In this document: one piece after another, positions 53,029-62,573 of the stretch
Layout of the letters: each line of letters starts with the position of its first letter
Position numbering within the stretch: the stretch's first letter is position 1
Origin: Sphingomonas gilva
GTDB taxonomy: Bacteria > Pseudomonadota > Alphaproteobacteria > Sphingomonadales > Sphingomonadaceae
Assembly: GCF_003515075.1 (NCBI RefSeq)
Contig: NZ_QWLV01000001.1
Location: 186,001-250,000, forward strand
DNA length: 64,000 bases
Direction of reading: 5' to 3'
The notes under the pieces: model-generated
Databases searched by the model: none
Told to the model about the DNA's origin: nothing
What the model saw: only the letters and a program-made list of their open reading frames with translations
Made by a program: the position numbers and the translations under genes

Positions 53029-53135
53029 CGTCACCCCGGACCTGTTCCGGGGTCCATCGTGCCCCAAGCGCCGCGCTCACCCTTCGAGGTCAGCCCAAGC
53101 CGAGGGATGGACCCCGGAACAAGTCCGGGGTGACG
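53029..53135. repeat. Palindromic repeat, family A
   Basis: A 107-bp copy with inverted ends (GTCACCCCGGACCTGTTCCG and GGAACAAGTCCGGGGTGACG) and a middle that differs from the other copies. It sits before the penicillin-acylase-type gene. Confidence 0.85.
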
Positions 53136-53205
53136 AAGAGGATTAGGGATTGGGAATATCTATGGGTTCGAGCGCGGTGGTGCCGAATATCTTAGGAAGC
53201 CACTG

Positions 53206-55329
53206 ATGCGCCGGCTGAAGCGGGTCGGACTTGGCTTTGTGGCGCTGCTCATCGCCGCCGCCGTCGCCCTCGCGGTTTGGGAGCCGCTGGCGAGCGAGGC
53301 TGCGGCGCCGCCGCCGGCGCGGGCCTATGATGTCGAGATCGTGCGCGACGAGTTCGGCGTGCCGCATATCTTCGGGCGGACCGACGCCGATGTCGCCTAC
53401 GGCGTCGCCTGGGCGCATGCCGAGGACGATTTCTCCACCATCCAGGAAGTGCTGGCGATGACGCGCGCGCGGCTGGGCGCGATGACCGGCGCGGACGGGG
53501 CGAAGATCGATTATGTCGCGCACCTGCTCGACATCCGCGGCACGGTGGCGCGCCGTTATGCCGGATTGCCCGCGGACGTGCGCGCGCTGCTCGACGGCTA
53601 TGCGGCGGGGATGAACCTCTATGCCGAGAGGCATCCCGGAGAGGTGCGGCTGGCGAAGCTGTTTCCCGTGAATGGCGAGGACGTCGCCGCGGGCTTCGCG
53701 CTCCGATCGCCCTTCTTCTTCGGGCTGGACGAGACGCTGGGCGCGCTCGCCGCCGGCGACGACCTGCCCCGGCCGGTGCGCGTGCCGACGCCGGTGGGCG
53801 GCGATCCGGCGGCGAACGGCTCCAACGCCTTCGCCGTCGCGCCGACCCGCTCGGGCGACGGGGCGACGCGGCTGGTGTCCAATTCGCACCAGCCCTGGCG
53901 CGGCGGCGTCGCCTGGTACGAGCTGGTCGTCCATTCGGGTGAGGGTTGGGACTTCGCCGGGGCGACCTTTCCGGGATCGCCCTATCCCTTTCTTGGGCAC
54001 AACCGGACGCTGGGCTGGACCAACACGGTCAACCGGCCCGACCTGATCGACGTGTACCGGCTGGCGATGACCGCCGATGGCGAGGCCTATCGCTTCGACG
54101 GCAGGACGTGGCCCTTGAAGGCGAAACGCGTCTGGCTGCGCGCGAAGTTCGGCCCCTTCGTCATTCCCGTACCGCGCATGGTGTATCGATCGATTCACGG
54201 GCCGGTGATCAGGAACGACGAGGGCGCCTTCGCCATCCGCTATGCCGGGATCGACCGGCTCGACATGCTCACCCAATATTACCGGCTGAACAAGGCGCGC
54301 GACTTCGGCGAATGGCGCGCTGCGATGGCGGCGCAGGGCGTGCCCGCGACCAACTTCGTCTATGCCGACAAGGACGGCAACATCGCGCTGTTCTACAATG
54401 CGATGTTCCCCGACCGCGCGCGCGGGTTCGACTGGCGCGGCGTCCTGCCCGGCGACACCTCCGCCGCGCTGTGGACGCGGACCTTGCCCTTCTCCGCCGT
54501 GCCGGCGAACGTCAACCCGGCCAGCGGCTATGTGATGAACGCCAACAACACACCCTATGTCGCGGCGGGGCCGGGCGACGAGATCGCGCCCTCTTCCCCC
54601 TTGCTCGGCGTCGAGACCGACATGACCAACCGCGCCATCCGCGCGATCGAGCTGCTGGAGCGGCCGGGGCCGATCGGTGCGGAGCGGCTGGAGGCGATCA
54701 AGTTCGACACCGGCTATTCGCGCGAGAGCTATGCGACGCCGTGGATGCGGGCGCTGCTCACGCTCGATCCCGAGGGCGATGCGGACATCGCCGCGGCGCA
54801 GAAGCTGCTGGCCAGCTGGGACTGGACCGCCGACGGGCGCGGGCGGGCCGACGCGATCGCCGTGCTGGCGCTGCGCCCGGCCAATCGCCAGCATTATCGC
54901 CGCCTGCCGCCGCCCGATCCGCGCGAGGAGCTGAAGGCGGTCACCAGCTATCTCCGCCGCGTGTTCGGGCGGCTCGATCCGCCGCTGGGCAAGGTGCTGC
55001 GCATCCGCCAGGGCGAGGCCGACTATCCGATGGACGGCGGCAACGACACGCTGCGCGCGGCGACCTTGTGGGACGAGCTGGACGACGGCCGCATGGGCGT
55101 GCGCCACGGCGACAGCTTCATCCTGTTCGCCGAATGGGATGCCGGGGGGCGGGTGCGGTCGAAGTCGATCCAGCCCTTCGGCCAGGCGACCACCCGGCCC
55201 GACAGCCCGCATTACGCCGACCAGGCGGCGCTGTTTTCCGCGCACCGGTTCAAGCCGGTGCACTTCGACCCGGCCGAGCTGCGGCGCTTCGCCAGGCGGC
55301 GCTACCGCCCCGGCGAGGCCGCCCGTTAA
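53206..55329 (+). CDS. Penicillin acylase / acyl-homoserine-lactone acylase family protein
   Basis: A 707-residue Ntn-hydrolase precursor with a signal or anchor at the N-terminus (RVGLGFVALLIAAAVALAVW). The alpha segment (YDVEIVRDEFGVPHIFGRTD ... VAYGVAWAHAEDDF) is followed by autocleavage at Gly205-Ser206 in NGSNAFAVAP, making Ser206 the N-terminal nucleophile. Then come LVSNSHQPW, FLGHNRTLGWTNTVNRPD and YVMNANNTPYVA. These segments are closest to the PvdQ/AHL-acylase and aculeacin-A-acylase group, which cleaves amide-linked acyl chains. Substrate is unknown. No luxI/luxR-type gene is in this window. Confidence 0.9.
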   Translation: MRRLKRVGLGFVALLIAAAVALAVWEPLASEAAAPPPARAYDVEIVRDEFGVPHIFGRTDADVAYGVAWAHAEDDFSTIQEVLAMTRARLGAMTGADGAKIDYVAHLLDIRGTVARRYAGLPADVRALLDGYAAGMNLYAERHPGEVRLAKLFPVNGEDVAAGFALRSPFFFGLDETLGALAAGDDLPRPVRVPTPVGGDPAANGSNAFAVAPTRSGDGATRLVSNSHQPWRGGVAWYELVVHSGEGWDFAGATFPGSPYPFLGHNRTLGWTNTVNRPDLIDVYRLAMTADGEAYRFDGRTWPLKAKRVWLRAKFGPFVIPVPRMVYRSIHGPVIRNDEGAFAIRYAGIDRLDMLTQYYRLNKARDFGEWRAAMAAQGVPATNFVYADKDGNIALFYNAMFPDRARGFDWRGVLPGDTSAALWTRTLPFSAVPANVNPASGYVMNANNTPYVAAGPGDEIAPSSPLLGVETDMTNRAIRAIELLERPGPIGAERLEAIKFDTGYSRESYATPWMRALLTLDPEGDADIAAAQKLLASWDWTADGRGRADAIAVLALRPANRQHYRRLPPPDPREELKAVTSYLRRVFGRLDPPLGKVLRIRQGEADYPMDGGNDTLRAATLWDELDDGRMGVRHGDSFILFAEWDAGGRVRSKSIQPFGQATTRPDSPHYADQAALFSAHRFKPVHFDPAELRRFARRRYRPGEAAR

Positions 55330-55447
55330 TCTGGCCGAAATCGCGCCGTCGGTGATCTAGTCCGACAATACGCTTTGGCGTTGCGCGCGGAAGGCGCGCG
55401 GCTATGGTGGCGGCCATCCGTTTCTTTTCAGCGTTGGAATCCCGCAC

Positions 55448-58291
55448 ATGAACCGCACCCTGCTTGCCCTTGGCGCCGCCACGATCGCGCTCGCCGTGCC
55501 CGCCTTCGCCCAGACCCAGAAGCCCGTTCCCGTCGCCCAGCTGGTGAAGGAGGTGAACATCCCCTTCGAGCAGTTCACGCTCGACAACGGCCTTCGGGTG
55601 TTCGTCGTCACCGATCGCAAGGCGCCCGTCGTCGGCGTGACGATGTGGTACGATGTCGGGTCCAAGCAGGAGCCCAAGGGCAAGACCGGTTTCGCCCATC
55701 TGTTCGAGCATCTGATGTTCGGCGGATCGGAGAACGTCCCCAATTTCGACGCGCCGCTGACCGAGGCGGGATCGACCCAGACCAACGGATCGACCTGGTA
55801 CGACCGCACCAACTATGTCGAGACGGTGCCGACCGGCGCGCTCGAACGGGCGCTCTACATGGAAAGCGACCGGATGGGCTGGCTTCTGGGCGCGGTCACC
55901 CAGGAGAAGCTCGACGCGCAGCGCGGCGTCGTCCAGAACGAGAAGCGCCAGGGCGACAACCAGCCCTTCGGCCTGGTCGAATACGCCCAGAGCGAGGCGC
56001 TGTTTCCCGAAGGGCATCCCTACCGCCATTCGACGATCGGTTCGATGGCCGATCTCGACGCGGCGAGCCTGGAGGACGTGAAGAACTGGTTCCGCCAGCA
56101 TTACGGGCCGAACAACGCGATCCTGGCGCTGGCCGGCGACATCGACGCCAAGACCGCGCGGCCGCTGGTCGAGAAATATTTCGGCAAGATCGCGCGCGGG
56201 CCCGAGGCGGCGACGGTGACGGCGCCGGTGCCGACGCTGCCCGAGCGCGTCGAGGAGGTGATGAAGGACCGCGTCGCGACCACGCGGCATTATCGCAACT
56301 GGGTGGTCCCCGGCCTCAACCATCCCGACGCGGTGCCGCTGCAGGTGGGGCTTTCGGTGCTGGGCGGGCTCGCCAGCTCGCGATTGGACAACGCGCTGGT
56401 GCGCGACGAGGAGACCGCGGTGGCGGTGACCGCCTATCTGCTGCCGTTCGAACAGATCAGCCTGGTCAACGTCCAGGCCGATGTGCGGCCGGGGGTCGAT
56501 CCGGCGATCGTGTCCAAGCGGCTTGACGAGCTGATCGCCGAGCTGATCGCCAAGGGGCCGACCGCCGACGAGGTCAGCCGCGTCGCGACCCAGCAGGTGG
56601 CGGGCGAGATCGCCCAGCTCGAATCGGTCAACGGCTTCGGCAGCAAGGCGGCGACGCTGGCGGAAGGCGAGCTCTATTCGGACGATCCCGAATTCTACAA
56701 GAAGCGGCTGGCGCGCTTCGCCAGCGTGACCCCGGCCGAGGTGCAGGCGGCGATGAAGAAATGGCTGACCCGCCCGGCCTATGCGCTGACGGTCGAGCCG
56801 GGCGAGCGCGCCGCCTATGAGGAGGCCGCGGCGGGCAAGGCGGGAACGAGGCGGCCCGCCTATTTCCGCCCGCCGAGCGACCTGCCCGCGCTGATGGCCC
56901 CGCCGATGCAGGCGGCGCCGCGCGCGATCACGCAGATCCCGGCGGTCGAGGAGCCGGGCGAGGTGCGCTTCCCGACGGTCGCCCAAGCCAAGCTGTCGAA
57001 CGGCATCACCGTGCGCTACGCGCAGCAGACCGCGGTGCCGATGACCCGCGCGACGCTGACCTTCGACGCGGGCACCGCCGCCGATCCGGCGAGCGCGCTC
57101 GGCACCCAGCAGCTGATGCTGGCGGTGATGGACGAGGGGACGAGGAACCTCAACGCCGTCCAGCTGGCCGAGGCCAAGGAGCGGCTGGGCGCGGCGATCG
57201 AGCTTGGGGCGAGCGAGGACCGCACCTTCGCCGCGATGACCGCGCTGACGCCCAATCTCGCGCCGACGGTCGCGCTGCTCGCCGATGTCGTGCGCAATCC
57301 CGCCTTCGCACCCGCCGAGGTCGAGCGGCTGCGCAACAAGCAGCTCGCGCAGATCGCCGCCGAGCTGCAGAACCCCGGCGGGCTCGCCAGCCGGACGATG
57401 CCGCCGCTGTTGTTCGGCCCGGCATCGCCCTATGGCCGCCCTGCCTCCGGCCTGGGCGACGCGGCGACGGTGGCGAAGCTGGGCCCGGCCGAGCTGGCGG
57501 CGTTCCACGGCGCGTGGATCAGGCCCGACAAGGCCGAGCTGTTCATCGTCTCCGACAAGCCGCTCGCCGAGATATTGCCCGCCTTCGAGCAGGCGTTCGG
57601 CGCCTGGCGGGCGAGCGGAACGGCGGGGACCAAGGCCTTCCCCGGCAACCTGCCCGCGGCGAAGGAGCGGATCGTGCTGGTCGACCGGCCCGATTCGCCG
57701 CAATCGGTGATCTACGCGGCGCAGCTGACTGGGCTCGACCCCAAGGGCGACCTGTTGCCGATGTCGACCGCCAACACCGTGTTGGGCGACGATTTCCTGT
57801 CGCGGATCAACATGGACCTGCGCGAGACCAAGGCGTGGAGCTATGGCGCGCGCGCCCGCTTCGACCGGCGCGAGCATGCGGTGCCCTATGTCATCTCGAC
57901 CTCGGTCCAGGCGAACCGCACGGGCGATTCGGTGCTGGCGCTGAAGCAGCAGGTGGCCGAGTTCACCGGCGCCAAGCCGATGACCGCGGAGGAGTTCAAC
58001 CGTGCGGTGCAGGGCAATCTGCGCCAGCTGCCGATCCAGTTCGAAACCGGCGCGGCGGTGCTCGGCGGCATGCAGGCCAATGCGCTCTACGACCGGCCCG
58101 ACGACTATTATAATGGTTTGGCGGGCAAATATCGCGCGATGACGCAAGCTCCGTTGCAAAATGCAATCAACCGGGCGATTAAGCCCGGCGCGTTCACCTG
58201 GGTCGTCGTCGGCGACGCGAAGACGGTGCGCGCGCAGCTGGACAAGACCGGCCTGCCGGTCGAGGTGGTCGCCGCGACCCCGGCTGAGTGA
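55448..58291 (+). CDS. M16 family metallopeptidase (insulinase-like, two-domain)
   Basis: A 947-residue exported zinc peptidase with signal peptide MNRTLLALGAATIALAVPAF. The N-terminal catalytic half carries the inverted zinc motif HLFEH (HxxEH, His84, Glu87, His88) and a downstream Glu in QRGVVQNEKRQG. The C-terminal half (about residue 500 on) repeats the fold without the motif, forming the closed chamber typical of the family (LPERVEEV..., TLTFDAGTAADPASALGT). No lipobox is present, so it is likely periplasmic. A small hypothetical gene starts 20 bp downstream. Confidence 0.93.
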   Translation: MNRTLLALGAATIALAVPAFAQTQKPVPVAQLVKEVNIPFEQFTLDNGLRVFVVTDRKAPVVGVTMWYDVGSKQEPKGKTGFAHLFEHLMFGGSENVPNFDAPLTEAGSTQTNGSTWYDRTNYVETVPTGALERALYMESDRMGWLLGAVTQEKLDAQRGVVQNEKRQGDNQPFGLVEYAQSEALFPEGHPYRHSTIGSMADLDAASLEDVKNWFRQHYGPNNAILALAGDIDAKTARPLVEKYFGKIARGPEAATVTAPVPTLPERVEEVMKDRVATTRHYRNWVVPGLNHPDAVPLQVGLSVLGGLASSRLDNALVRDEETAVAVTAYLLPFEQISLVNVQADVRPGVDPAIVSKRLDELIAELIAKGPTADEVSRVATQQVAGEIAQLESVNGFGSKAATLAEGELYSDDPEFYKKRLARFASVTPAEVQAAMKKWLTRPAYALTVEPGERAAYEEAAAGKAGTRRPAYFRPPSDLPALMAPPMQAAPRAITQIPAVEEPGEVRFPTVAQAKLSNGITVRYAQQTAVPMTRATLTFDAGTAADPASALGTQQLMLAVMDEGTRNLNAVQLAEAKERLGAAIELGASEDRTFAAMTALTPNLAPTVALLADVVRNPAFAPAEVERLRNKQLAQIAAELQNPGGLASRTMPPLLFGPASPYGRPASGLGDAATVAKLGPAELAAFHGAWIRPDKAELFIVSDKPLAEILPAFEQAFGAWRASGTAGTKAFPGNLPAAKERIVLVDRPDSPQSVIYAAQLTGLDPKGDLLPMSTANTVLGDDFLSRINMDLRETKAWSYGARARFDRREHAVPYVISTSVQANRTGDSVLALKQQVAEFTGAKPMTAEEFNRAVQGNLRQLPIQFETGAAVLGGMQANALYDRPDDYYNGLAGKYRAMTQAPLQNAINRAIKPGAFTWVVVGDAKTVRAQLDKTGLPVEVVAATPAE

Positions 58292-58311
58292 AAGCAATCA
58301 AGGAGAGCAAC

Positions 58312-58614
58312 ATGGCGAATGTCGATGGCGAGTGGGACTGCGTGGTCAAATCGCCGCTGGGCGACCAGAAGAGCACCATGACGGTGGTCAGCAACGGCGA
58401 CACCTTCACCGGCACCAATGCGGGCGCGATGGGATCGACCGAGATCCTCGACGGCAAGGTCGACGGCGACAAGCTGACCTGGAAGATGAACGTGACCGTG
58501 CCGATGCCGATGACATTGGACGGCGCGGCGACGGTCGACGGCGACACGATCACCGGCACCGTCACCGCCGGCGCCTTCGGCAGCTTCCCGCTGACGGGTT
58601 CGCGGAAGGGATAG
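58312..58614 (+). CDS. Small beta-sandwich-like protein, unknown function
   Basis: A 100-residue protein from ATG 58312 (MANVDGEWDCVVKSPLGDQK...) with a good AAGGAGAGC ribosome site. The sequence is an alternation of short strands with GDxxTGT repeats (NGDTFTGTNAGAMG, DGDTITGTVTAGAFG), like a small lipocalin- or calycin-type barrel. One Cys is present. There is no signal peptide. It lies 20 bp after the M16 gene on the same strand, possibly co-transcribed. I do not know a family name. Confidence 0.72.
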   Translation: MANVDGEWDCVVKSPLGDQKSTMTVVSNGDTFTGTNAGAMGSTEILDGKVDGDKLTWKMNVTVPMPMTLDGAATVDGDTITGTVTAGAFGSFPLTGSRKG

Positions 58615-58619
58615 CCAAA

Positions 58620-58760
58620 TCCTCCCCATGCGAAGCAGGGGGAGGGGGACCGTTCGCCGAAGGCGAATGGTGGAGGGGGCTTTCCGCAGACGAAGCGCTC
58701 GCGGCGCCCCCTCCACCATGCTTCGCATGGTCCCCCTCCCCCAGACGAGCTGGGGGAGGA
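58620..58760. repeat. Palindromic repeat, family C
   Basis: A 141-bp element with inverted ends (TCCTCCCCATGCGAAGCAGG and its partner GAGCTGGGGGAGGA) and inner GGTGGAGGGGGC / GCCCCCTCCACC arms. It lies between the small beta-sandwich gene and the convergent purK stop. Confidence 0.8.
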
Positions 58761-58761
58761 C

Positions 58762-59820
58762 CTATTCGGCCAGCCGCGTCCAGTGGCCCATCTTGCGGCC
58801 GGGGCGCGGCTCGTGCTTGCCGTAGAGGTGCAGGTGGAGGCCGGGCTCGGCCAGCAGGCGGGGCCAATCGGCCGCCTCGTCGCCGATCAGGTTGGCCATC
58901 TCCACGCGCGGCGCGGTGAGCGCGGTCGAGCCCAAGGGCAGGCCGCAGATCGCGCGGACATGGTTCTCGAACTGCGAGGCGTCCGCGCCCTCGATCGTCC
59001 AGTGGCCGCTATTGTGGACGCGCGGGGCCATTTCGTTGAACACCGGGCCGTCCGCGCTCGCGAAGAATTCGCAGGCGAGCAGGCCGACATAATCGAGCGC
59101 GTCGGCGATTGCGCGGGCGAGCGCGGACGCCTCCGCGAACTGCGCCGCGACGATCGCCGGGGCGGGCAGCGTCGAGCGGTCGAGGATGCCGTTCCGATGG
59201 ACGTTCTCGGGCGGGTCGTAGAGCGCGACGGCGCCGTCCGCCGCGCGCGCGAGCAGCACCGAATATTCGTGATCGAACGCGACCAGCCCTTCGAGCACCG
59301 CGGGCCGCGCGCCGATCGCCGCCCATGCGATATCGGCGTCGGCCGGGGACGACAGGCGCGCCTGGCCCTTCCCGTCATAGCCGAAGCGCGTCGTCTTGAG
59401 GATCGCGGGCGCGCCGATGCGGGAAAGGGCCTGGTCCAGCGCGGCGCGGTCCGGCACCGGCGCGTAGGGCGCGGTGCGGCCGCCCAGCTTCGTCACGAAA
59501 TCCTTCTCGACCAGCCGGTCCTGCGCCACCGCCACCGCGCGCGGATGCGGGTGGACGCGCGGCAGCGCGCCGATCGCTTCGGCGTCGATATTCTCGAATT
59601 CGTAGGTGACGACGTCGACCTGCGCGGCGAAGGCGGAAAGCGCCGCTTCATCGTCATACGCGCCCTCGGTGAACAGCGGCGCGACGTCGTTGGCCGGGCC
59701 GGTCTCCGGCGCATAGACATGGCAGCGATAGCCGAGCTGCGCCGCGGCGATCGCCAGCATCCGGCCGAGCTGGCCGCTGCCGATGACGCCGATGGTGGAA
59801 TTGGGCGGAAGCGCGCTCAT
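58762..59820 (-). CDS. purK: N5-carboxyaminoimidazole ribonucleotide synthase
   Basis: ATP-grasp enzyme that makes N5-CAIR from AIR, bicarbonate and ATP. The 352-residue sequence begins [20 protein letters not shown], the family start (GSGQLGRML), with [13 protein letters not shown] and [14 protein letters not shown] as further markers. Length is as expected. It overlaps the preceding purE stop by four bases (59817-59820), so purE-purK are translated together, the usual arrangement. The stop lies next to a palindromic repeat. Confidence 0.96.
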   Translation of the reverse strand: MSALPPNSTIGVIGSGQLGRMLAIAAAQLGYRCHVYAPETGPANDVAPLFTEGAYDDEAALSAFAAQVDVVTYEFENIDAEAIGALPRVHPHPRAVAVAQDRLVEKDFVTKLGGRTAPYAPVPDRAALDQALSRIGAPAILKTTRFGYDGKGQARLSSPADADIAWAAIGARPAVLEGLVAFDHEYSVLLARAADGAVALYDPPENVHRNGILDRSTLPAPAIVAAQFAEASALARAIADALDYVGLLACEFFASADGPVFNEMAPRVHNSGHWTIEGADASQFENHVRAICGLPLGSTALTAPRVEMANLIGDEAADWPRLLAEPGLHLHLYGKHEPRPGRKMGHWTRLAE

Positions 59821-60305
59821 TCGGGTTCGGTCGCCACGCCCTCGGTCTGCGCGTCGCGCCACGCCTGGAGCCGCTCGCCCAGCGCGGGGTCCGCGGTGGC
59901 GGCGATCGCGGCGGCGAGCAGCCCGGCATTGACCGCGCCCGCCCTGCCGATCGCGAGCGTGCCGACCGGAATGCCGGCGGGCATCTGGACGATCGAGAGC
60001 AGGCTGTCCATGCCCTTCAGCGCCTTGGATTCGACCGGCACGCCCAGCACCGGCAGCCGCGTCATCGATGCCGCCATGCCGGGCAGGTGCGCCGCCCCGC
60101 CCGCGCCGGCGATGATCGCGACCAGCCCGCGCTCGACCGCGCCCGACGCATAGTCGTACAGCCGCTGCGGCGTGCGGTGGGCGGAGACGACCCTGGTCTC
60201 GTGCGCGACGTCCAGCGTCTCGAGAATCTCGGCGGCGTGGCGCATCGTCTCCCAATCGGAGGTGCTGCCCATGATGATGCCGACGACCGGCTTCCGATCC
60301 GCCAC
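59817..60305 (-). CDS. purE: N5-carboxyaminoimidazole ribonucleotide mutase
   Basis: Class I PurE that converts N5-CAIR to CAIR in purine synthesis. The 162-residue sequence (start GTG 60305, [20 protein letters not shown]) has the family hallmarks [17 protein letters not shown] (catalytic His), [12 protein letters not shown] and PVLGVPVES. An upstream frame would add about 10 residues; the GTG after GGGGAGACGGGCGCG fits best. It overlaps purK by four bases, and an inverted repeat separates it from the nitroreductase. Confidence 0.95.
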   Translation of the reverse strand: MADRKPVVGIIMGSTSDWETMRHAAEILETLDVAHETRVVSAHRTPQRLYDYASGAVERGLVAIIAGAGGAAHLPGMAASMTRLPVLGVPVESKALKGMDSLLSIVQMPAGIPVGTLAIGRAGAVNAGLLAAAIAATADPALGERLQAWRDAQTEGVATEPE

Positions 60306-60395
60306 CGCGCCCGTCTCCCCGCGTGGAAAGCGCACCTGTTAGCCAGCGGCGGGCGGGGGCGCAATGTGGCGGGGATCACATCGACACACATTCAC

Positions 60396-60502
60396 CGTCA
60401 CCCCGGACTCGTTCCGGGGTCCATGGTGCAGCAAGCGCGGCGCTCCCATCCCTGGCTCCGACCTCTGCGGCGCGATGGACCCCGGAACAAGTCCGGGGTG
60501 AC
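60396..60502. repeat. Palindromic repeat, family A
   Basis: A 107-bp copy with inverted GTCACCCCGGACTCGTTCCG and GGAACAAGTCCGGGGTGACG ends, between purE and the nitroreductase. The middle is different from the other family members. Confidence 0.85.
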
Positions 60503-60538
60503 GAAAAGGGGGGCTGCCGAACACCAGCCGCTTGCCGT

Positions 60539-61207
60539 CTAGAACCCCAGGAACGTCGTCGTCTCCTCGATCGGCGCGCGTTCGGCGCGGGTGCGGTTGG
60601 CGGGGGCGGCGGGATCGGCCCAGCCGATCGACATGCCGGCGTAGAGGATATGCTCCTCCGGGATCGGCACATGCGCGCGGACCGATCGCGGCCACATCGC
60701 CCAGGCCTCCTGCGGGCAGCTGTCGAGCCCCTCCTCGCGCAAGAGCAGCATGACGCTTTGCAGCCAGATGCCGAGATCGGCCCATTGCGGCGGGCCCATG
60801 AAGCGCGGGGTATGGACGAACAGCCCGACCGGCGCGCCGAAGAAGCGGTAATTGGCGGCGAACCATGCGAGCCGCGCCGCCCTGTCCTCACGCGGGATGC
60901 CGAGATGCCCGTACATCTCTTCCCCCACGGCGAAGCGGCGGCTGCGATAGGGCTCGGGCAGGTTGGCCGGATAGACGGCGTACTCGGCCGGCTCCGCCGC
61001 TCCGGCGGCAATCCTCGCGGCGACGGCGTCGACCAGCGCGGCGAGCGGCCGGCCGGTGACCACCGCGACATGCCAGGGCTGGAGATTGCCGCCCGACGGC
61101 GCGCGGCCCGCGAGCGTCAGCACGCGGCGCAGCACGTTCGGATCCACCGGCTTGTCGAGGAAACCGCGCACCGATCGCCGGCTCGCCAGCGCCTCGCTCA
61201 CCTTCAT
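60539..61207 (-). CDS. Nitroreductase-family flavoprotein
   Basis: A 222-residue FMN-dependent oxidoreductase. The family pattern is clear: ASRRSVRGFLDKPVDPNVL, APSGGNLQPWHV (FMN-phosphate and ribityl contacts) and LGIWLQSVMLLLREEGLDSCPQ in the middle. The C-terminal YAGMSIGWADP is also typical. It may reduce quinones or nitroaromatics with NAD(P)H; the real substrate is open. The ATG at 61207 is preferred over an upstream frame. It is divergent from the CoA-transferase gene, 65 bp away. Confidence 0.88.
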   Translation of the reverse strand: MKVSEALASRRSVRGFLDKPVDPNVLRRVLTLAGRAPSGGNLQPWHVAVVTGRPLAALVDAVAARIAAGAAEPAEYAVYPANLPEPYRSRRFAVGEEMYGHLGIPREDRAARLAWFAANYRFFGAPVGLFVHTPRFMGPPQWADLGIWLQSVMLLLREEGLDSCPQEAWAMWPRSVRAHVPIPEEHILYAGMSIGWADPAAPANRTRAERAPIEETTTFLGF

Positions 61208-61272
61208 GCCATTCCGTCCTTTCGAATCCGCCCTATGCTCCGCCATAAGGGGCGGCGACGGGGAGAGGAAGA

Positions 61273-62301
61273 ATGGCGGGACCGCTGACTGGAATCACGA
61301 TCGTCGAGTTCGCCGGCATCGGGCCGGGCCCGTTCTGCGGGATGATGCTGGCCGATCACGGCGCCGAAGTGGTTCGAATCGCGCGGCCGGGGGCGCGGCG
61401 CGACAGGACCGATGTGCTCGCGCGCGGGCGCATCTGGCGCGAGATCGACATGAAGACACCCGCCGGCATCGCCGAAGCGCGCGACCTGTGCCGCGCCGCC
61501 GACGGAATCATCGAGGGCTATCGCCCCGGCGTGATGGAGCGGCTGGGGCTGGGGCCGGAGGTGCTGATCGGCGACAATCCGAAGCTGGTCTATGGCCGCA
61601 TCACCGGCTGGGGGCAGGACGGGCCGCTGGCGCACGTCGCGGGGCACGACATCAACTATATCGCGCTGGCGGGCGTGCTGGCGACGATCGGCGCGGCGGG
61701 TGAGAAGCCGGTGCCGCCGGTCAATTATCTCGGCGATTTCGGCGGCGGCGGGATGCTGCTCGCCTTCGGCATGGTCAGCGCATTGCTGGCGGTGCGCGGC
61801 GGCGCGCCAGGGCAGGTGGTCGATGCGGCGATGGTCGACGGCGCCGCCCTGCTTTCCGCGATGACCTGGCAGTTCCGCAACGCCGGCATGTGGCGCGACG
61901 AGGCGGGGACCAACCTGCTCGACGGCGGCGCGCATTTCTACGACACCTATGCCTGCGCCGACGGCAGGTTCGTCGCCATCGGATCGATCGAGCCGCAATT
62001 CTATGCGCTGCTGCGCGAGGCGGCGGGCGTGGCGGGCGATCCCGCGTTCGACGCGCAGATGGATGCGCGGGGCTGGCCGGCGCTCAAGGCGAAGCTCGCG
62101 GCGATCTTCGCCACGCGCACGCGCGACGAATGGTGCGCCGTGATGGAAGGCACCGACATCTGCTTCGCCCCGGTGCTGACGCCGGGCGAGGCGCCCGCGC
62201 ATCCGCACAATGTGGCGCGCGGGACATTCGTCGAAGTGGACGGACTGACCCAGCCCGCGCCCGCGCCGCGATTCTCGATACCGGCGAGCAAGGGGCCGTG
62301 A
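61273..62301 (+). CDS. CaiB/BaiF-family CoA-transferase or alpha-methylacyl-CoA racemase
   Basis: A 342-residue member of class III CoA-transferases. The N-terminus PLTGITIVEFAGIGPGPFCG is characteristic of the alpha-methylacyl-CoA racemase (AMACR) branch, and VVRIARPG, GYRPGVMERLGLGPEVL and ITGWGQDGPLA follow in family order. The catalytic His/Asp of AMACR fit HDINYIALAGVLATIG and the GDFGGGGML region. It probably acts on branched or bile-acid-type acyl-CoA in beta-oxidation. It is divergent from the nitroreductase. Confidence 0.9.
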   Translation: MAGPLTGITIVEFAGIGPGPFCGMMLADHGAEVVRIARPGARRDRTDVLARGRIWREIDMKTPAGIAEARDLCRAADGIIEGYRPGVMERLGLGPEVLIGDNPKLVYGRITGWGQDGPLAHVAGHDINYIALAGVLATIGAAGEKPVPPVNYLGDFGGGGMLLAFGMVSALLAVRGGAPGQVVDAAMVDGAALLSAMTWQFRNAGMWRDEAGTNLLDGGAHFYDTYACADGRFVAIGSIEPQFYALLREAAGVAGDPAFDAQMDARGWPALKAKLAAIFATRTRDEWCAVMEGTDICFAPVLTPGEAPAHPHNVARGTFVEVDGLTQPAPAPRFSIPASKGP

Positions 62302-62377
62302 AGCAGAACTTGAACGGAACGGTTGGTTGGGCGCAGAACAGGCGTACTGCTCGTTCGGCAACTCAAGGGGAGCATGA

Positions 62378-62536
62378 ATGGGTTGGCTGATAGAATTCGC
62401 CATTCAGACGGTCGCCGACATTTTCGGGTATGCCGCCGGCCGCAAACGGCCTTGGTGGGTTGAGGCGGTCGCCTCGCTTGGATGCTTTCTCGTCCTAGGC
62501 GCGCCGGCACTGCTGCTTTGGCTGCTGCTGCGCTGA
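62378..62536 (+). CDS. 52-residue membrane peptide, unknown function
   Basis: A short ORF (MGWLIEFAIQTVADIFGYAA ... LLLWLLLR) with a good AAGGGGAGC ribosome site just before the ATG. It has an amphipathic N-terminal helix, a KRPWWVE segment and one strongly hydrophobic C-terminal helix (VASLGCFLVLGAPALLLWLL), so it is a likely inner-membrane peptide. It lies between the CoA-transferase and the VOC gene with its own codon-consistent frame. No family is recognised. It could be co-transcribed with the CoA-transferase (76 bp apart). Confidence 0.68.
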   Translation: MGWLIEFAIQTVADIFGYAAGRKRPWWVEAVASLGCFLVLGAPALLLWLLLR

Positions 62537-62573
62537 GGCTTCGTGGATACGAGATTAAGGCGAAGGCCGGCAG

